Source: an uncultured Oscillospiraceae bacterium (GTDB lineage Bacteria > Bacillota > Clostridia > Oscillospirales > Oscillospiraceae). From it: a stretch of 64,000 nucleotides of DNA. Below, piece by piece: positions 17,419 to 26,117 of the stretch (the stretch's first letter is position 1; the number at the start of each line of letters is the position of its first letter). The DNA lies in the NCBI GenBank assembly GCA_910588045.1, contig CAJUPS010000001.1, forward strand, positions 62,001 to 126,000. The letters run 5' to 3'. Position numbers and translations under genes: made by a program. The notes below the pieces were generated by a model. It was given only the letters and a program-made list of their open reading frames with translations. It had not been told where the DNA came from and did no database searches.

Positions 17419-18705
17419 ATGAACAAGACGTTTGAGAAGCTTGGTCTGCGTCCGGCGGACATCCTGCTGCCGAGAGACTGCGACATGACCCGCTGGGCCG
17501 TGGTGGCCTGCGACCAGTTTACCAGCCAGCCGGAATACTGGGAGGAGGTGGAACGGATCGCCGGGGATGCTCCCAGTACCCTGCGGTTGATCCTGCCCGA
17601 GAGCCAGCTGGGCGACGAAAATGTGGACGAGCACATCGCCAACATCAACCGCTCCATGGAGGACTATCTATCGAAAAACATCTTCCGGGAGTACCCGGAG
17701 AGCATCATCTACATCGAGCGGACCCAGTCCGACGGCACGGTGCGCCCGGGTCTGGTGGCGGCGGTGGATCTGGAGAAGTACGACTACACCCCCGGCTCCG
17801 GCTCCCTGATCCGGGCCACCGAAGGCACCGTTCTCGAGCGCATCCCGCCCCGTGTGCGGGTGCGGAAGGATGCCCCTATCGAGCTGCCCCACGTGATGCT
17901 CCTCATTGACGACCCCAAGAAAATCTGCGTGGAACCCATCACCGCAGCCGCAGCCGCAGGCGGCATGGAGCTGCTGTACGACTTCGATCTGATGATGCGG
18001 GGCGGCCATCTGCGGGGCTGGAGGCTCAGTGAGGAGCAGGTGGATGCCCTGGCAGCAGCCCTGAGCCGTCTGAGCAGCGACGAGGCCATGGAGCACAAGT
18101 ACGGTTTGGGCGGGATCGCCCCCCTGCTGTTCGCCGTGGGCGACGGCAACCACTCCCTGGCCACTGCCAAGACCTGCTATGAGAACCTGAAGAAGGTCAC
18201 TCCGGAGGACCGGTGGGCGGACCTGCCCGCCCGGTACGCCCTGGTGGAGATCGAGAACCTCCACGACGACGCCCTGAAATTCGAGGCCATCCACCGGGTG
18301 GCGTTCGGCGTGGACCCCGAGAAGCTGATCGCCGCCTTCCTGGAGTTCTACCCCAACGCCCACGAGGGTCAGGGGGTGGGCCACACCGTGGCGTACACCT
18401 GGTCCGGCGGCGAGGGCTACCTCACCGTTCCCAACCCCAGGGTGCAGCTCCCGGTGGGGACGCTTCAAAACTTCCTGGATGCCTACCTCAAGGAGCACGG
18501 CGGCGAGGTGGACTATATCCACGGCGAAGCGGTCACTGACGAGCTGGGCCGGAAGCTCGGCAACATCGGCTTCAAGCTCCCCGCCATGGGAAAGGACCAG
18601 CTGTTCAAGACGGTGATTGCCGACGGCGTACTGCCCCGGAAGACCTTCTCCATGGGCCATGCGGAGGACAAGCGGTACTATGTGGAGGGGAGGAAAATCA
18701 TTTGA
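17419..18705 (+). CDS. DUF1015 family protein
   Basis: The 428-residue cytosolic protein has DUF1015 hallmarks: RWAVVACDQFTSQPEYW near the start, YIERTQSDGTVRPGLVAAVDLEKYDY, VGDGNHSLATAKTCYEN (about 238-254) and VDYIHGEAV near the end. The biochemical role is not established. It is co-directional with the ApgM-like gene and overlaps the PHP phosphatase gene by 4 nt. The neighbours suggest a link to amino-acid metabolism. ATG 17419 follows GGAGGAGAGAACT. Confidence 0.93.
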   Translation: MNKTFEKLGLRPADILLPRDCDMTRWAVVACDQFTSQPEYWEEVERIAGDAPSTLRLILPESQLGDENVDEHIANINRSMEDYLSKNIFREYPESIIYIERTQSDGTVRPGLVAAVDLEKYDYTPGSGSLIRATEGTVLERIPPRVRVRKDAPIELPHVMLLIDDPKKICVEPITAAAAAGGMELLYDFDLMMRGGHLRGWRLSEEQVDALAAALSRLSSDEAMEHKYGLGGIAPLLFAVGDGNHSLATAKTCYENLKKVTPEDRWADLPARYALVEIENLHDDALKFEAIHRVAFGVDPEKLIAAFLEFYPNAHEGQGVGHTVAYTWSGGEGYLTVPNPRVQLPVGTLQNFLDAYLKEHGGEVDYIHGEAVTDELGRKLGNIGFKLPAMGKDQLFKTVIADGVLPRKTFSMGHAEDKRYYVEGRKII

Positions 18706-19547
18706 CCCCCTTCCCCCAGAACCTGCACACCCACACTGTCTTCGGCGACGGCAAGAACACGCCGGAGGAGATGGTCCTGGGCGCCATCCGGGCGGGGTGC
18801 CGCTCCCTGGGCTTCTCCGAACACAGCCCCATGCCGCCGGATGCGGACCCGGACGGCTGGACCATGGACGCGGCGCGGGAGGACGAGTACCGCAGGGAGG
18901 TCCTGCGGCTGAGAGAGGCATACCGGGACCGCCTGGAAATCTTCCTGGGCCTGGAGCTGGACCCGGACTCCCCTGCCCCGACGCTGCCCTATGACTATCT
19001 GATCGGCTCCTCCCACGGCGTCTGGAAGGACGGCTGCTACCTCTCCGCAGATGCAGACCCGGAATCCTTCGTCCGGGGCGTCCGGGAGCACTTCGGCGGG
19101 GACTACTACGCCTTCGCCGCCGCCTGCTTCCAGCGGGAGGCCGCATTTGTACGCCAGTGCGGGTGTCAGATCGTGGGACACTTTGATCTGGTGACCAAAT
19201 TCAACGAGGGCGGGCGGCTTTTCGACGAGAGCGATCCGCGCTACGTGCGAGCTGCCCTGGACGCTCTGGAAACCGCTATGGAGCGGGATGTGATTTTCGA
19301 GATCAACACCGGCGCCATCTCCAGGGGCTACCGGACGCTCCCCTATCCTTCGGCCTTCCTGCTGCGGGCCATCTGCGAAAAGGGTGGACGGATCTGTATC
19401 ACCAGCGACAGCCACCACGCGGATACCATTACATGTTCCTTCCCGGAGGCCGCGGCCCTGGCGGAGAGCTGCGGTTTTCACGAGGCATGGGTACTGACCA
19501 CAGATGGGTTCCAGGCTGTAGCGCTGCAAGAGTATTGTAAAACATAG
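18702..19547 (+). CDS. PHP-domain histidinol-phosphatase family protein
   Basis: The 281-residue metal-dependent phosphatase has PHP motif I NLHTHTVFGDGKNTPEEM, then GFSEHSPM, a GLELD metal ligand, GHFDLVTKF and a final TSDSHHAD. The arrangement is that of HisK/HisJ histidinol-phosphatases, although related PHP proteins act on other phosphates and no other his genes are here. The start is TTG at 18702, inside the TTGA overlap with the DUF1015 stop, after GGAGGGGAGGAAAATCA. Confidence 0.87.
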   Translation: MTPFPQNLHTHTVFGDGKNTPEEMVLGAIRAGCRSLGFSEHSPMPPDADPDGWTMDAAREDEYRREVLRLREAYRDRLEIFLGLELDPDSPAPTLPYDYLIGSSHGVWKDGCYLSADADPESFVRGVREHFGGDYYAFAAACFQREAAFVRQCGCQIVGHFDLVTKFNEGGRLFDESDPRYVRAALDALETAMERDVIFEINTGAISRGYRTLPYPSAFLLRAICEKGGRICITSDSHHADTITCSFPEAAALAESCGFHEAWVLTTDGFQAVALQEYCKT

Positions 19548-19554
19548 CAGATAA

Positions 19555-19587
19555 GGCGCGGTCCCGGATGGGACCGCGCCTTTGTTT
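19555..19587 (+). terminator. Terminator of the apgM-DUF1015-PHP operon
   Basis: GGCGCGGTCCC, loop GGAT, GGGACCGCGCC, then TTTGTTT. Confidence 0.9.
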
Positions 19588-19599
19588 CGCTCAGATGTG

Positions 19600-20238
19600 T
19601 TACAGCTTGGAATAACCGAAGGTGTCCACCACCGCATCCACTTCCAGCCCCTGCTTGCACAGGGGACAGGCATCCGGTGAATAGCTGGCGTAATCCGGCA
19701 AGTCGGCCGTATTGAACAGGGACTCCACCGGCACGCCCTCCACCTCCTTCAGGTGGCTGTAGATTGAGGCCACGCCAGCCACGTTGCCTCCGTAATAGCG
19801 GACGCAGCGCATCCCCTTTTCCACCGTACTGCCTGTGGTAATGGAGGCCAGAAGAATCAGCACATTCTTCCCCTCCAGCATAAAGCGGGCATTGTCGCGG
19901 AAGATGAGCTTTCCGTCGGAGCTGACGTTCTCCCGGAGGAGGTAGATCTCCTTTCCTGCATTGACGGAGCCGTAGCTGGACTGCGCCAGCTGACGAGCCA
20001 AGCAGGTGCCGATCACGCGCGTACCATCCATGCACAGAATCGTATCTACCATCATCGTTGACCTGATCCGCTGCGCCAGCTGCTGGGCAACCGCGTCCGC
20101 GTCCTGCAAGCAGGATTGCTGCCGGGTTACGTCAATAAAGTAGTTGATATGGCTGTGCCGGGTAGCAAAATGGCCCTTCGCCACGCGCAGGGTTACGTCG
20201 CCTACGCACACGGGAATCTTAAAGAAATTGGGTTCCAT
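19600..20238 (-). CDS. Phosphoribosyltransferase-like protein with altered PRPP loop
   Basis: The 212-residue protein has the layout of orotate-type PRTases: an N-terminal hood, a substrate region with DTILCMDGTRVIGTCLA, and a PRPP-loop equivalent VLILLASITTGSTVEKG (about 127-143). In active enzymes this loop begins with two acidic residues (VDDVITTG); here they are LA. A C-terminal CPLCKQG may bind metal. It is therefore perhaps a regulator or has changed specificity. It has its own promoter and ends against the operon terminator at 19555. Confidence 0.75.
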   Translation of the reverse strand: MEPNFFKIPVCVGDVTLRVAKGHFATRHSHINYFIDVTRQQSCLQDADAVAQQLAQRIRSTMMVDTILCMDGTRVIGTCLARQLAQSSYGSVNAGKEIYLLRENVSSDGKLIFRDNARFMLEGKNVLILLASITTGSTVEKGMRCVRYYGGNVAGVASIYSHLKEVEGVPVESLFNTADLPDYASYSPDACPLCKQGLEVDAVVDTFGYSKL

Positions 20239-20291
20239 GAGCTTACCTCCTTTTTCATACCGGGGCAGATGTAGCGCTTAGTAGCTTTTTT

Positions 20292-20320
20292 ACTATACCA
20301 CACTTATCCCGTCTTGTCCA
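20292..20320 (-). promoter_or_regulatory. Promoter of the PRTase-like gene
   Basis: Minus-strand TGGACA (20320-20315), 17-bp spacer, TATAGT (20297-20292) with extended -10 TGG. Confidence 0.75.
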
Positions 20321-20427
20321 GAATTTTTTGGTAAATTATACAAATTCCAGTGGGAGGACCCCTGACGTTATCGGTGAGAAAAACCACAAATTTCCTTTTT
20401 ACGCCATACGCTTCCCATTTGATAAAA

Positions 20428-20456
20428 GGGCGCTCCCGCGTGAAGCGGGAGCGCCC
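20428..20456 (-). terminator. Terminator of the CD1247-type gene
   Basis: GGGCGCTCCCGC, 5-nt loop, perfect complement, then TTTTATC on the minus strand. It is now 172 bp from the stop codon because a MITE lies between them. Confidence 0.85.
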
Positions 20457-20467
20457 TCAGTTACTTA

Positions 20468-20628
20468 GAACCTGTATTCACAACCGCTGCACGCTGTCTG
20501 GGCGGTCTTTTCCCCGCCGTACGGCGTCAATTTTCCTCGCAATCCGTCAGGATTGCTTCAAAAAATTTCCTTGTCCGGCGAGAAAAATCCTCGCCCATCC
20601 AGCATCCCTCGGTTATGAATACAGGTTC
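20468..20628. mobile_element. MITE-like element with 19-bp terminal inverted repeats
   Basis: The 161-bp segment begins GAACCTGTATTCACAACCG and ends with its complement (CGGTTATGAATACAGGTTC), one mismatch in 19. It is flanked on both sides by TTA, consistent with a 3-bp target duplication. The right TTA (20629-20631) is the stop codon (TAA) of the adjacent gene. It has no coding capacity. The T-N-A duplication is of the kind made by some IS5-family transposases, which is an inference. Confidence 0.8.
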
Positions 20629-21090
20629 TTATTCCTCGTCGTCCGCATCGTCCTCGTCGTTGTCCTCCTCATCGGAGCAGGCGCCGCAGCAGCCGCCGCA
20701 GCCGCTCAGGTCCGTCAAATCGAACTCCAGCTCTTCGCCGCAGTTAGGGCAGAGGACACTGCCATCCGCCAGGACATCCTCGTCGAAAAAAATCTCCTCG
20801 TCGCAGTTGGGACACGTGGTCTGATAGACCTCTTCGTCCTCCTCTTCCTCGTCGTCGTCTTCCTCCTCCAGGTCGAACAGGTAGGTCTCCACGTCAGCCA
20901 GGTCCTCGCTGACCGCGTCCAGACCCTCCTCCAGGTCTCCCTGCTCGTCCCGGATGTCTTGCAGCTCCAGGGCAACGTCGTCCAGGATGTCCATCATCAC
21001 CTTGAGGAGCTTTCCCTCCTTGGATTTGACGTCCAGGCCGATGCCCTCCGCCAAACCCTTCATATACGCGACCTTTTCCAGAATCTCCAT
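20629..21090 (-). CDS. CD1247 N-terminal domain protein with zinc ribbon and acidic regions
   Basis: The 153-residue protein starts MEILEKVAYMKGLAEGIGLD, the CD1247 N-terminal domain, followed by a helical region. A very acidic stretch (about 77-90), a zinc-ribbon pair CPNC...CPNCGEELEFDL and a CGGCCGAC cluster before an acidic tail follow. The function is unknown; zinc ribbon plus acid-rich linkers suggests an RNA-polymerase or protein adaptor. A MITE sits exactly at its stop codon. ATG follows AGGAGAATTGCT. Confidence 0.85.
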   Translation of the reverse strand: MEILEKVAYMKGLAEGIGLDVKSKEGKLLKVMMDILDDVALELQDIRDEQGDLEEGLDAVSEDLADVETYLFDLEEEDDDEEEEDEEVYQTTCPNCDEEIFFDEDVLADGSVLCPNCGEELEFDLTDLSGCGGCCGACSDEEDNDEDDADDEE

Positions 21091-21184
21091 AGCAATTCTC
21101 CTTTCAAAAAGTCATGTTGTGTCAGGTTCTCCTCTTACAAAACACACGGCCCCCGGCCGATGGAACACAACTCAAATGCCGGAA

Positions 21185-21754
21185 TCATTCCTTGCAGCGG
21201 GACAGATACTCCCCCGTCCGGGTGTCGATGGTGATCTTGTCCCCCACGTCAATGAACAGGGGCACCTTGATCTCCGCCCCGGTCTCCAGTGTGGCAGGCT
21301 TGGTGACGTTGGTGGCAGTGTTGCCAGCGAAGCCGGGCTCGGTATCGGTAACCACCAGGTCCATGAAGTTGGGGCACTCCAAGCCGAATACGTTGCCCTT
21401 ATAACTGAGCACCTTGCACATGGTGTTCTCCTTCACAAAGCGGAAGGCGTCGCCCAGCAGGTCCCGGGCCAGGGGCACCATGTCGTAGGTCTCCTGATCC
21501 ATGAAGTAGTACAGATCGCCGTCATTGTAGCTGTACTCCATATCCTTCCGCTCGACGAAGGCCTCCTCGAACTTAGCGGTAGGGTTGAAGCTGGTCTCGG
21601 TGACCGCACCCGTGACCACGTTCTTCATCTTGGTACGCACGAAGGCCGCACCCTTGCCGGGCTTGACGTGCTGGAACTCGACGACCTGCATCACCTTGCC
21701 GTCCATCTCAAAGGTTTTGCCGTTACGAAACTCACCGGCAGTAATGGTTGCCAT
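21185..21754 (-). CDS. efp: Translation elongation factor P
   Basis: EF-P relieves ribosome stalling at proline runs. The 189-residue protein has three beta-barrel domains. The tip loop VKPGKGAAF has Lys34 at the position that carries the modification in bacteria with KPGKG loops. ATG 21754 follows AGGAGGATATAAAT; the frame runs 42 codons upstream but only into the promoter. No modification genes (yeaZ-type epmABC) are next to it. Confidence 0.97.
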   Translation of the reverse strand: MATITAGEFRNGKTFEMDGKVMQVVEFQHVKPGKGAAFVRTKMKNVVTGAVTETSFNPTAKFEEAFVERKDMEYSYNDGDLYYFMDQETYDMVPLARDLLGDAFRFVKENTMCKVLSYKGNVFGLECPNFMDLVVTDTEPGFAGNTATNVTKPATLETGAEIKVPLFIDVGDKITIDTRTGEYLSRCKE

Positions 21755-21807
21755 ATTTATATCCTCCTGATTGGAATATTTTTCTTGGGATCTATTACCT
21801 ACCGGAT

Positions 21808-21836
21808 ATTTTACCGTATCCAAGCCATAATTGCAA
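21808..21836 (-). promoter_or_regulatory. Promoter of efp
   Basis: Minus-strand TTGCAA (21836-21831), 17-bp spacer, TAAAAT (21813-21808). Confidence 0.75.
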
Positions 21837-21949
21837 GTATTTTGCGGAAAAAATGGGGCAAAAATTTTCATTTGCCTCAATTAGCCGGAAGTCCCGGTCA
21901 TTTTCTCCAACTCACTCCGCCTATTCTTCCGCAAATTTCTCCAAAGTAT

Positions 21950-22510
21950 TCACTCCGCCCCGCGCCACTCCCCCGCCAGAATGGAATAAACGCAGGCATC
22001 ACAAATCCCCTGGTTGTTCCGGTCCGCCTGCCGCAAGGTGCCCTCACAGGTCATACCGCACTTTTTCATAACCGCGCCGGACCCGGGATTTCGGGAATCA
22101 TGCCGGGCTGTAACCCGGCTCGCGCCAACCTCGCCTATCAGAAAGGCGATGACCCGGCCCAGCGCTTCGCTGACATACCCCTGCCGCCACCACCTTTTCC
22201 CGATACAGTAGCCGACCTCCAGCTGGCCAATCCGGCTGTCACAGCCCACCACGGCGATGGAGCCGATGGGCTCTCCGAGCTCCACGGGCACAATCGCCCA
22301 CTGATAGTAATCCGGCTTTCCGTAGCTCTCCACCCAGTCCGCCAGGACCCGCGCCGACACCTCCGGGGAAGCGTGGCACGGCCAGGTGAGGAACCGGGTC
22401 ACCTCCGGATCGGACGCCCAGTTGCGGTACATCGCCTCCGCGTCCGCCGGAGTAAAGGGCCGCAGGAGCAGGCGGTCCGTTTTCAGTATTTTTGTTCCCA
22501 GATGGTTCAT
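21950..22510 (-). CDS. GNAT acetyltransferase (RimJ/RimL-like)
   Basis: The 186-residue protein has LKTDRLLLRPFTPADAEAMYRNWASDPEVTRFLTW at its start and the acetyl-CoA motif VGYCIGKRWWRQGYVSEALGRVIAF near 105-130. The layout is that of the RimJ/RimL and ribosomal-protein-alanine acetyltransferase group. The substrate is unknown. Its ATG lies one base after the stop of the HEAT-like gene (TAAGATG), so translation is probably coupled. Confidence 0.88.
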   Translation of the reverse strand: MNHLGTKILKTDRLLLRPFTPADAEAMYRNWASDPEVTRFLTWPCHASPEVSARVLADWVESYGKPDYYQWAIVPVELGEPIGSIAVVGCDSRIGQLEVGYCIGKRWWRQGYVSEALGRVIAFLIGEVGASRVTARHDSRNPGSGAVMKKCGMTCEGTLRQADRNNQGICDACVYSILAGEWRGAE

Positions 22511-22511
22511 C

Positions 22512-22955
22512 TTATGTAACGCTCTCTTTCCCATACAATTCGCGCAGAGCCGCCATGTCCGCCGCAATCAGAGGCCGCATACTGTCCTTGTATTTCTTCA
22601 GGTCCATCGTATCCAGCCTTTTCTCAATGTCGCCCACCAGCTGCGGCTTATAACGGACAACGCCCTGGAGCGCTTCCAGACATTGCCGCACCGCCGTCGG
22701 CTTTTCATCGTCCAGCATATCCAGCAGCATCTCCATATTCGCCGCCAGCTTATCCTCCACGTCCCACCGCGCCTGTGCACAGGCCAGCCGGAACCCCCGG
22801 GTCCTGACAAAGGAACTCTTATTCTTCAACAGCCCGACAAAATCCTCAAAATTGCCATACAGCGCATCGGACTCCGCTGATTCCTTTTCCAGCAGCAACA
22901 GCAGCTGATATGCCTCCGTGTTGTTTTTGTTCTGCAATCCAGCAACAATATTCAT
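22512..22955 (-). CDS. HEAT-like helical repeat protein
   Basis: The 147-residue, all-helical, charged protein has repeated helix pairs (KNKSSFVRTRGFRLACAQARWD, DEKPTAVRQCLEALQGVVRYKP) typical of HEAT repeats. Similar clostridial proteins have been labelled 'SufBD' without evidence. The function is unknown. It is followed by a coupled GNAT gene and starts 9 bp after radA ends, so all three probably share a transcript. Confidence 0.75.
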   Translation of the reverse strand: MNIVAGLQNKNNTEAYQLLLLLEKESAESDALYGNFEDFVGLLKNKSSFVRTRGFRLACAQARWDVEDKLAANMEMLLDMLDDEKPTAVRQCLEALQGVVRYKPQLVGDIEKRLDTMDLKKYKDSMRPLIAADMAALRELYGKESVT

Positions 22956-22963
22956 TTTCGCCT

Positions 22964-24331
22964 CTACTTCCCCAGCGCAGCCCGGATGGCCTCACCGATG
23001 TTGGCGGCCTCGATGACCCGCAGTCCCTCCTGAGGCACGGGCTTCTTCCCCCGCCGCAGGGGCACGATGCAGGTCTTGAATCCCAGGCGGCACACCTCAC
23101 TGAGCCGCTGGTCTAAGTTGTTCACCGCCCGGAGCTCTCCGGTGAGCCCCACCTCGCCGATGGCCGCCAGGTCCGCCGCAATAGGCTTGTCCAGATAGCT
23201 GGAGGCCAGTGCCAGCACCGCCGCCAGATCGGCGGCGGGCTCGTCCAGCGTCAGCCCGCCGATGATGTTCATATAGGCGTCGCAGACGGACACCTTCAGC
23301 CCGCCCCGCTTCTCCAACACCGCCAGCAGCATGGCGGCGCGGCCGAAGTCAAAGCCGTTGCTGGACCGCCGTGCATTGCCGTAGGACGCCGGGGCCAGCA
23401 GCGCCTGGATCTCCGCCAGCACCGGGCGGACCCCCTCCATCACGCAGGTGACGCAGGTCCCCGGCGCACCCTCGGGACGGCCGGAGAGAAGCATCTGGGA
23501 GGGGTTCTCCACCTCCTCCAGCCCCGCGTCCAGCATCTCAAAGACGCCGATCTCGTTGGTAGCGCCGAAGCGGTTCTTGGCCGCCCGGAGGATGCGGCAG
23601 GTGCTGTGCTGCTCCCCCTCGAAGTAAAGCACGCAGTCCACCATATGTTCGAGCACCTTGGGTCCCGCGATGGAACCCTCCTTGTTGACATGCCCGATGA
23701 CAAACACCGTGATGTTCCGCCCTTTTGCCAGCTGCATGAGGGCCATGGTGCAGTCCTTCACCTGGCCGATGCTGCCCGGCGGGCTGTCCAGCGCACCGTT
23801 ATACAGCGTCTGGATGGAGTCCACGATCAGGATGTCCGGCTCCTCGTCGGACACGGCCTGCAACACATCTTCCAGCGCCGTCTCCGAGAGCACCAGCAGA
23901 TTTCCACCGCCCACTCCCAGCCGCTGGGCCCGGAGCTTCAGCTGCCGCACCGACTCCTCGCCGGAGACATACAGCACCCGGTTGTTCCTGCACAAGCTGC
24001 CGCAGATCTGGAGCATCAGCGTGGACTTTCCCACTCCCGGTGCGCCGCCCACCAGCACCAGTGAGCCCCTCACCGCGCCCCCTCCCAGGACCCGGTCCAG
24101 CTCTCCCATCCCGGTAAAAAAGCGGATCTCATCCTCTGTATCAATCTCTGTCAAGGAAACTGCCCTTACAGAGTGAAAGGCATTTCTCCCGCCGGGAACA
24201 CGCTTGTTTTTCGGGGCCGCCTCCTGCTCTACGATGGTATTCCACGCCCCGCAGGCGGGGCACTTCCCCGCCCACTTCGGCGTCTCGTTGCCGCACTCCG
24301 TGCAATAGAATACGCTCCTCACCTTTGCCAT
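22964..24331 (-). CDS. radA: DNA repair protein RadA
   Basis: RadA is a RecA-like branch-migration helicase. The 455 residues contain an N-terminal zinc finger (Cys10, 13, 24, 27), Walker A GGAPGVGKST (95-104), the RadA signature KNRFGATNEIG (about 255-265) and a C-terminal Lon-like domain ending in LPLRRGKKPVPQEGLRVIEA. Length and motifs are complete. The start ATG follows GGAGGTGCGATATGG-type sequence just upstream. Confidence 0.97.
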   Translation of the reverse strand: MAKVRSVFYCTECGNETPKWAGKCPACGAWNTIVEQEAAPKNKRVPGGRNAFHSVRAVSLTEIDTEDEIRFFTGMGELDRVLGGGAVRGSLVLVGGAPGVGKSTLMLQICGSLCRNNRVLYVSGEESVRQLKLRAQRLGVGGGNLLVLSETALEDVLQAVSDEEPDILIVDSIQTLYNGALDSPPGSIGQVKDCTMALMQLAKGRNITVFVIGHVNKEGSIAGPKVLEHMVDCVLYFEGEQHSTCRILRAAKNRFGATNEIGVFEMLDAGLEEVENPSQMLLSGRPEGAPGTCVTCVMEGVRPVLAEIQALLAPASYGNARRSSNGFDFGRAAMLLAVLEKRGGLKVSVCDAYMNIIGGLTLDEPAADLAAVLALASSYLDKPIAADLAAIGEVGLTGELRAVNNLDQRLSEVCRLGFKTCIVPLRRGKKPVPQEGLRVIEAANIGEAIRAALGK

Positions 24332-24399
24332 ATCGCACCTCCGGTAAATGTTCTTTACCGGAATTATACAACAAACGTTTCGATTTTACCAGACTTTTT

Positions 24400-25110
24400 T
24401 TACCGCACATGCTCCAGTACCGACGCCAGCACCGTCAGCGCAAGCCGGTTCTGGTGCTCCTGGGTATTGAGCAGCGCCGTCTCATCCGCGTTGGACAGAA
24501 ATCCGCACTCCACAAGGATGGCGGGGATTTTCGCGTTTTTCAGCAGATACACGCCGCCCCCCGCTGCCTTGCACTCTTTGGCACGGTCATTGACGGTCGT
24601 GTTCAAGGCAGCCTGGACGGTCTCCGCCATGGCCTGACTGCCCTCGGCTCCTCCATAAAACACCTGCGCCCCGTGCACACTGGGCACCTGCGGCAGACTG
24701 TTTTGATGCAGGCTGACAAGCACGCCGTCGGTGATGGCGTTGATCTGCTCCACGCGATTTTGGAGGTCAGAATTTTTTCTCTGCCGCACGGCGGCTGTCT
24801 CATCACTCTCGGTAGAGACGTCCTCGCGGCGGGTCATGTCAGTCTGCACCCCCAAAAACTGTGCCAGTTCCTCCAGCTGCAATGCAATCTCCAGGTTGAG
24901 CCGAGACTCCGCCGTTCCGTCCGATGCGACTGCACCGGGATCAAATCCCCCGTGACCCGGGTCGATCACAAGGACCATCTCCTGCGCCAGCTCCAGGTTC
25001 TTGGATGCGTTGATGGCGCTCCCCTGCCACAGCACGGCGGCAAAAACAGCGAAAAGCACCAAAAGCACCACTACATACAGCGCCGTCCACTTTTTGAATG
25101 TAATGAACAT
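24400..25110 (-). CDS. cwlD: N-acetylmuramoyl-L-alanine amidase, CwlD-like
   Basis: The 236-residue protein has an N-terminal membrane helix (about 8-27) and an Amidase_3 domain: VLVIDPGHGGFDPGAV, an Asn/Glu zinc-site region NLEIALQLEELAQ, VSLHQNS and a catalytic Glu in ILVECGFLSNADE. Length and single anchor match CwlD, which makes muramic-delta-lactam in spore cortex. The neighbouring cotJ locus fits a sporulation role. The start could be ATG 25110 (AGGGGTGATTTC upstream) or the longer frame from 25149. Confidence 0.87.
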   Translation of the reverse strand: MFITFKKWTALYVVVLLVLFAVFAAVLWQGSAINASKNLELAQEMVLVIDPGHGGFDPGAVASDGTAESRLNLEIALQLEELAQFLGVQTDMTRREDVSTESDETAAVRQRKNSDLQNRVEQINAITDGVLVSLHQNSLPQVPSVHGAQVFYGGAEGSQAMAETVQAALNTTVNDRAKECKAAGGGVYLLKNAKIPAILVECGFLSNADETALLNTQEHQNRLALTVLASVLEHVR

Positions 25111-25242
25111 GAAATCACCCCTATCTACCATATTCCGGTGCAAGGGCAACTATGCCCGGCACACACCCATTTTCTGTTTCGGCATAGCATGGTTTGAGAG
25201 CGCAATGCGCTCCCAACTTTACCGATAAGGAGGAATCTTCCC

Positions 25243-25695
25243 TTGGAGAATCCCAATCCCAACGCCTGCGGCGTCATGGAGGGCAGTCTGCCCGGAAAAT
25301 GCGCTAATATGGTGTTTCCATATATCCCCATGCAGAGCAACAGTACCGAGCGCTACGACCAGGAGCAGGCCCTGGCTGCCGGTACATTATTTCCTGGTCT
25401 TAACCTTCCCTTCTTCCGGGCGGTTAAGAGCAAGATGAACTGTCCCAACAACGCCCTTTGTGAGCTGATGGCCCTGGGCTTCACCATCACCGAACTGGGG
25501 ATGTATCTGGACACCCACCAGAATGACAAGGAAGCGTTGGCGCTGTACCTGGACTATGTCAAGCTGGAGAAAGAGGGCCGCAAACGCTATGAAGCCACCT
25601 ACGGTCCGCTTCAGCAGACCAGCGTCACCGCCGCCGGGTACACCTGGCTTAACGACCCCTGGCCCTGGGAAGCGATGGATGGAGGTAAGCAGTAA
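25243..25695 (+). CDS. Spore coat protein, CotJA-CotJB fusion
   Basis: The 150-residue protein carries both small CotJ proteins in one chain. Residues about 25-62 (VFPYIPMQ...YDQEQALAAGTLFPGLNLPF) match CotJA. Residues about 72-147 (LCELMALGFTITELGMYLDTHQNDKEAL to PWPWE) match CotJB, including the LDTH motif. They are separate genes in Bacillus. The start is TTG 25243 after AAGGAGGAATCTTCCC. Its stop overlaps the cotJC start by one base. It should be made in the mother cell. Confidence 0.85.
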   Translation: MENPNPNACGVMEGSLPGKCANMVFPYIPMQSNSTERYDQEQALAAGTLFPGLNLPFFRAVKSKMNCPNNALCELMALGFTITELGMYLDTHQNDKEALALYLDYVKLEKEGRKRYEATYGPLQQTSVTAAGYTWLNDPWPWEAMDGGKQ

Positions 25696-26117
25696 TGTTT
25701 GTATATGAGAAGCGCCTGGAATATCCCATTAAAATCAAAAATACCAACCCGAAGCTGGCGGCGCTGATTATTAGTCAGTATGGTGGACCCGACGGAGAAC
25801 TCGGCGCATCCCTGCGCTACCTCAGCCAGCGCTTTTCCATGCCCTACCCGGAATTGAAAGGGCTGCTGACAGATATTGGCACCGAAGAACTGGGACATTT
25901 GGAAATGGTGGGCACTCTGGTACACCAGCTGACCAGAAACCTCAATGAAGAGCAAATCAAAGCCGCCGGTTTTGATGCTTATTTCGTTGATCATACTACC
26001 GGTGTCTTTCCGCAGTTCGCCTCCGGCACGCCCTGGACTGCTGCGACCATGCAGGTTACTGGCGACACCATCGCCGATCTGACAGAGGACTTGGCAGCAG
26101 ATGGGGCGATGGCGTAA
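25695..26117 (+). CDS. cotJC: Spore coat protein CotJC, 5' part (split by the inserted element)
   Basis: The frame encodes 140 residues, of which the first 135 (MFVYEKRLEYPIKIKN through IADLTEDLAA) are normal CotJC, a manganese-catalase-type coat protein. The first metal motif TEELGHLEM is present. The last five residues (DGAMA) are encoded by the element. The second metal motif (E-x-x-H in AREIVHFQRF) is 5.1 kb away at 31216-31410. As sequenced this product should be inactive; precise excision would give a 199-residue full-length protein. Confidence 0.92.
   Translation: MFVYEKRLEYPIKIKNTNPKLAALIISQYGGPDGELGASLRYLSQRFSMPYPELKGLLTDIGTEELGHLEMVGTLVHQLTRNLNEEQIKAAGFDAYFVDHTTGVFPQFASGTPWTAATMQVTGDTIADLTEDLAADGAMA

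Noticed and set aside
25695..26117. cotJC as a simple pseudogene
   Set aside because: Both halves are free of stops and frameshifts and join exactly in frame, so reversible interruption explains the data better than decay.
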